Shown here in pieces: positions 33,414 through 36,744 of a stretch of DNA of 36,744 bases. Position 1 is the first letter of the stretch, and every line of letters begins with the position of its first letter. The stretch spans positions 1 to 36,744 of the forward strand of contig JAAZMA010000184.1 in the NCBI GenBank assembly GCA_012799055.1. Reading direction: 5' to 3'. This stretch comes from Tissierellia bacterium (lineage in GTDB: Bacteria > Bacillota > Clostridia > Tissierellales > Tepidimicrobiaceae). The translations under genes and the position numbers were made by a program. Under the pieces are notes generated by a model. The model had not been told where the DNA came from. It made no database searches and saw nothing but the letters and a program-made list of their open reading frames with translations.

Positions 33414-35162
33414 TTTTCGAATTTTTTCTATACTAGGATTTACAAAAATAGTACTGAAGTTTTCATAAATAACCATGCCAGTTTTAGCACCTTTAGGCTT
33501 TTTAACATTTTTTTTATGGGTATAATCTACAGCTACATTAGATGAGTGTTTCCCCTTGCTGTAATAAGCTGCTAAAATAGCAGCTTCTTCCAAAGTAGTA
33601 TCTGGAATAGATTCTCCTTCACTTTTTACAATTACATGACTACCAGGGATTTTTTGAGCATGAAGCCACAAATCTTCTCTATGTGCAAATTTTAATGTAA
33701 GATAATCATTTTGCCTGTTGTTTTTCCCCACATATATATTAAACCCATCTTGAGATAAATAATGAAGGGGTTTAGTTTTAGATATTGTTTTTTTCTTATT
33801 TTTTCTATTGCTTTTTAAATATCCTTCTTTAATTAATTCTTCTCTTATTTCTTCTAATTCATCTATTTCTTCACAATTATCAATACTATTTAACACTTGT
33901 TCTAAGTAATTTATTTCATCTTGAGTTTCTAGAATTTGTTTTCCTAATAGAGAACTGGCATTTTTTAATTTAGAATATTTTTTATAATATCTTTGAGCAT
34001 TTTCAGCAGCTGAATATTTTTTGTTCAATGGAATTTTAATTTTTTCCATATTTTCTGAATAAAAATTCTCCACTTCTATTTGGCTACTACCTTTTTCAAT
34101 ACTATATATATTTGCAGATATTAAATCTCCATAAATTTTATACTTATCTCTATCTTTAGCTTCCAGTAACTCATATTTTTGTTTAGCCAATTTTTTTTGA
34201 GACCGTTCTAATTTAGTTTCTATGACTTTAATCATAGATTGGGATTTTTGATTTAGTCTATCTATTAGATCATTTTTATAATAAAATTTATTTAATACTT
34301 GAGAAATAGAATGAAAATATATTTTATTTTCACTCCCAAATTGTTGAATATCTAGGGCATGAAAAGAAAGATAATTATTATTGTAATTGTTCTCTATTAA
34401 TACAGGTGTAAAATCTTTTTTTTCTATTTTGGCTATTATTTTTTTAAATGAATTACATAATATTTTTTTATCTTCCAATTCTAAGGAACCAATAGTTCTT
34501 TTAATTTCTACATTACTTCTATAGCAAATTTCTTTTCCAATTAATGGGCTTAACCCCATATAATTGGTATAAAAAAATTTAAATACTGGAATATTAAGAT
34601 TAGAATTTTCTAATAAGGAATAAAATTCTTCTTCATTAAAATCTAAGGGATTTATTTTATTACTTACAGGATATTTATATTCTAATCCAGGTAATACTTG
34701 CCTAACCCTACTTATATCGTAATTTACTCTTTTTATAGAATCTATTATTTTTAGATTGTTTTTATCTATTAATATAATATTTGAATGCCTACCCATTATT
34801 TCGACTATTAATCTTTTTTTTGAATCTCTACCTAACTCATCTAAAGAACTAATATCTATAAAAATGATTCTATCCATTAAAAATTGTTCTATGTTTAATA
34901 TTCTTCCCCCTGCTAAATGTTTTCTAAGTAGCATACAAAACATTGGGGGATTAAGGGGATTAGATTTAGCCCTATCTGTAAGGTGTATTCTAGGACTATT
35001 ACTGCTGGCAGATATAAGGAGTTTGTAATTATTACCTTTATTATATATATTAATTAATATTTCATCTTTTTCCTGTTGATAAATTTTATCAATTCTTCCT
35101 CCTAAAAGTTTACTATTTAATTCTTTTACAATTGAATTTACAACTATTCCATCTAATGACAT
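33393..35162 (-). CDS. rqcH: NFACT-family ribosome quality control factor RqcH / Rqc2 homologue
   Basis: RqcH binds stalled 50S subunits with peptidyl-tRNA and adds C-terminal alanine tails; older names are FbpA or fibronectin-binding protein. The 589-residue product has the NFACT-N domain (M-S-L-D-G-I-V-V-N-S-I-V-K-E-L), with G-G-R-I-D-K-I-Y-Q, a long charged coiled coil (about 300-430) and a C-terminal NFACT-R domain with G-K-N-N-R-Q-N-D-Y-L-T and D-L-W-L-H-A-Q-K-I-P-G-S-H-V-I. ATG at 35162 follows GGAGG on the minus strand. YlmH, a partner activity, is also in this window. Confidence 0.94.
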
Positions 35163-35192
35163 ATATATTCCTCCAAAAGATTTGATACTAAA

Positions 35193-35201
35193 ATTATATC
35201 A
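35193..35201 (-). promoter_or_regulatory. Candidate extended -10 promoter of rqcH
   Basis: Reading minus, TGaTATAAT lies at 35201-35193, with a weak TTGTAT -35 at 35220-35215 (16-nt spacer). The leader would be about 24 nt. Confidence 0.5.
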
Positions 35202-35320
35202 TTTAAAAAATTTTATACAAATGTATTAAATAAAATTTAGGAATAGTTGAGATTAGAGAAATAAAGTGTTAAAATATTGTAATACTAAAGTCTATTTAAT
35301 TTTTAGTTTTAAAGAATAGA

Positions 35321-35348
35321 TTGACACTAGACAATAATTTGATATTAT
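35321..35348 (+). promoter_or_regulatory. Promoter of yicC-remA-gmk
   Basis: TTGACA (35321-35326) is a perfect -35; TATTAT (35343-35348) follows after 16 nt. The start would be near 35355, 33 nt before yicC. The remaining divergent spacer (35202-35320) holds nothing else I can name. Confidence 0.65.
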
Positions 35349-35387
35349 TATTTATGATAGATAGTTAGTGGAGAAAGGATGAAATGA

Positions 35388-36269
35388 ATGCTAAAGAGTA
35401 TGACAGGATTTGGGAGAGGTGAAAGTGGAAATAGTGATTATAATTTTATTGTAGAAATAAAAACTGTTAATCATAGATATAATGATATTGTAGTTAGAAT
35501 GCCTAAACATATTAATTATTTAGAAGAGAAGATTAAATCTGTAATAAAAAATAAAATAAGAAGAGGAAGAGTGGAAGTATATATAGATTTACAATATTTA
35601 AATGATTCTAATTTAGATATAAAAATTGATATGGCTTTGGCAAAATCTTATAAATTAGAAATAGACAGAATGATGAAGGAATTAAATATTAAAGATGAGG
35701 TAAAATTACATCATATGTTAATGTTTCCTGAAATAATTAAAAAAGAAAAAAAGGAATGCGAAGAAGATGTTATTTGGCAATGTTTGAAAATTGGTTTAGA
35801 TGATGCTTTAGATAATGTAGTGGATATGAGAATAAAAGAAGGAGCAATATTAAAGAAAGATATGGAAAATCAGATTTATAAAATTGAAGAAAATTTACTG
35901 GTAATTGAGAAAAGGGCCCCAATGGTCATATTAGAATATAGAGATAAACTTAAGACTCGAGTTAATGAATTATTAGATAGAGAAATAAACGTAGACGAAG
36001 ATAGATTAAATTATGAAATTGCCTTTTATGCAGATAAATCTGATATTAATGAGGAAATAGTTAGATTAAAATCCCATAGCAATCAATTTTTAGATAGTTT
36101 AAATCAATGGGAGCCAGTAGGACGAAAGCTTGATTTTATACTACAAGAAATGAATAGAGAAATTAATACCATTGGTTCTAAATCAGAAGATTTAATTATA
36201 TCGAATTGTGTTGTAAATATTAAATCAGAATTAGAAAAGACCCGGGAACAAGTTCAAAATGTAGAATAA
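35388..36269 (+). CDS. yicC: YicC/YloC-family endoribonuclease
   Basis: The 293-residue protein begins M-L-K-S-M-T-G-F-G-R-G-E, the invariant YicC start, and ends with the DUF1732 motif L-D-F-I-L-Q-E-M-N-R-E-I-N-T-I-G-S-K-S. YicC proteins are a recently recognised RNase family, in E. coli acting on small RNAs. The middle is charged and helical. The ATG follows GGAGAAAGGATG. Next is remA after 30 nt, as in Bacillus (yloC-remA-gmk-rpoZ). Confidence 0.95.
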   Translation: MLKSMTGFGRGESGNSDYNFIVEIKTVNHRYNDIVVRMPKHINYLEEKIKSVIKNKIRRGRVEVYIDLQYLNDSNLDIKIDMALAKSYKLEIDRMMKELNIKDEVKLHHMLMFPEIIKKEKKECEEDVIWQCLKIGLDDALDNVVDMRIKEGAILKKDMENQIYKIEENLLVIEKRAPMVILEYRDKLKTRVNELLDREINVDEDRLNYEIAFYADKSDINEEIVRLKSHSNQFLDSLNQWEPVGRKLDFILQEMNREINTIGSKSEDLIISNCVVNIKSELEKTREQVQNVE

Positions 36270-36299
36270 TAAAATGTAGAACAATAAGGAGGAAAGTAT

Positions 36300-36566
36300 A
36301 TGTCTATAAAATTAATAAATATAGGATTTGGAAATATTGTATCAGCCAATAGAATTATTGCCATTGTTAGTCCAGATTCTGCCCCTATAAAAAGAATGGT
36401 GCAAGAAGCAAGGGATAAGGGTATATTAATAGATGCTACTTATGGAAGAAGAACTAGAGCAGTTATAGTTACTGATAGTGATCATATTATACTCTCAGCA
36501 GTACAACCTGAAACTGTAGCACAAAGATTAAATAATAAAACAATAGATAAAATAGATATTAAATAG
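36300..36566 (+). CDS. remA: RemA-family DNA-binding regulator (DUF370)
   Basis: RemA binds DNA as a higher-order ring and in Bacillus activates matrix and osmoprotection genes. The 88-residue product has the full family sequence pattern: I-N-I-G-F-G-N at the start, the [11 protein letters not shown] segment, and [17 protein letters not shown] follows AAGGAGGAAAG. Targets in this organism are unknown; its place before gmk is conserved across Firmicutes. Confidence 0.95.
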   Translation: MSIKLINIGFGNIVSANRIIAIVSPDSAPIKRMVQEARDKGILIDATYGRRTRAVIVTDSDHIILSAVQPETVAQRLNNKTIDKIDIK

Positions 36567-36579
36567 AAAGAGGGATATT

Positions 36580-36744
36580 ATGTCAACAGGATTTTTATTA
36601 GTTGTATCTGGGCCCTCTGGCTCTGGGAAAGGGACTGTTTGTAAAGCACTTTTAGAAAGAAATCAAGATTTAATATTTTCTATATCTGCTACCACTAGAA
36701 AACCTAGGCCTGGAGAGATAGATGGAGTTAATTATTTTTTTATA
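36580..36744 (+). CDS. gmk: Guanylate kinase, N-terminal part (cut by right window edge)
   Basis: Gmk phosphorylates GMP to GDP. The 55 visible codons include the P-loop G-P-S-G-S-G-K-G (11-18) and the GMP-binding [11 protein letters not shown] (36-46). ATG at 36580 follows GAGGGAT, 13 nt after remA. The remainder lies outside the window. Confidence 0.96.
   Translation, partial: MSTGFLLVVSGPSGSGKGTVCKALLERNQDLIFSISATTRKPRPGEIDGVNYFFI

Overview
The window is a compact, AT-rich (about 30 % G+C by eye) chromosomal segment from an endospore-forming, Gram-positive low-G+C bacterium, most likely a Clostridia/Tissierellia-type anaerobe. The sporulation genes (a SpoIID/LytB-domain protein, SpoIVA, a YteA-type zinc finger), the Firmicutes division cluster yggS-sepF-yggT-ylmH-divIVA, a T-box leader and strong AGGAGG ribosome binding sites support this. 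I see no mobile element, prophage, CRISPR array or toxin island; almost everything is vertically inherited housekeeping DNA.

Layout. 1-5408: tail of a SpoIID-type gene, queA-tgt (queuosine), yajC, a small four-helix membrane protein, then secD-secF behind a structured leader (about 3146-3247). 5517-12838: a LapA-type membrane protein, recJ, rel, dtd, a metallo-beta-lactamase-fold hydrolase, an unreported-size 56-residue helix-turn-helix ORF (11179-11349) and hemZ. 12846-14906: consensus sigma-A promoter, aspartate T-box leader, aspS. 14925-16357: tcdA-like, rseC-like and csoR-like genes in one tight operon. 16354-17576 (minus): split threonine/serine exporter, divergent from glyA (17691-18920). 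19028-23317: PDZ/radical-SAM DUF512 protein, der, plsY, gpsA. 23420-24898: spoIVA with a possible sigma-E promoter. 24947-25023 (minus): tRNA-Pro(GGG). 25179-29732: unknown membrane protein, HlyD-like protein, yggS, sepF, yggT, ylmH, divIVA. 29804-31345: a core-only DAHP synthase and a YteA-family protein. 31459-33390: lspA-rluD-pyrR, convergent with rqcH/NFACT (minus, 33393-35162). 35388-36744: yicC-remA-gmk, the last cut by the window edge.

How the genes work together. Blocks serve protein export (yajC-secDF, lspA), tRNA modification, charging and proofreading (queA, tgt, aspS, dtd, tcdA), stringent response (rel), ribosome biogenesis and rescue (der, rluD, rqcH), phospholipid synthesis (plsY, gpsA), division-site assembly (sepF, yggT, ylmH, divIVA) and spore coat assembly (spoIVA). 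Many starts are non-ATG (eight TTG, five GTG and, for yggS, apparently ATT); I moved several starts to the codon that sits 4-9 nt after a clear Shine-Dalgarno.

No clearly new multi-gene system is visible. The best leads are the secDF leader with mutually exclusive helices, the hairpin whose 3' arm is the ribosome binding site of the 56-residue HTH ORF, the probable ATT start of yggS, and two poorly understood proteins next to the division cluster (the 125-residue membrane protein and the HlyD-like protein that lacks a transporter partner).
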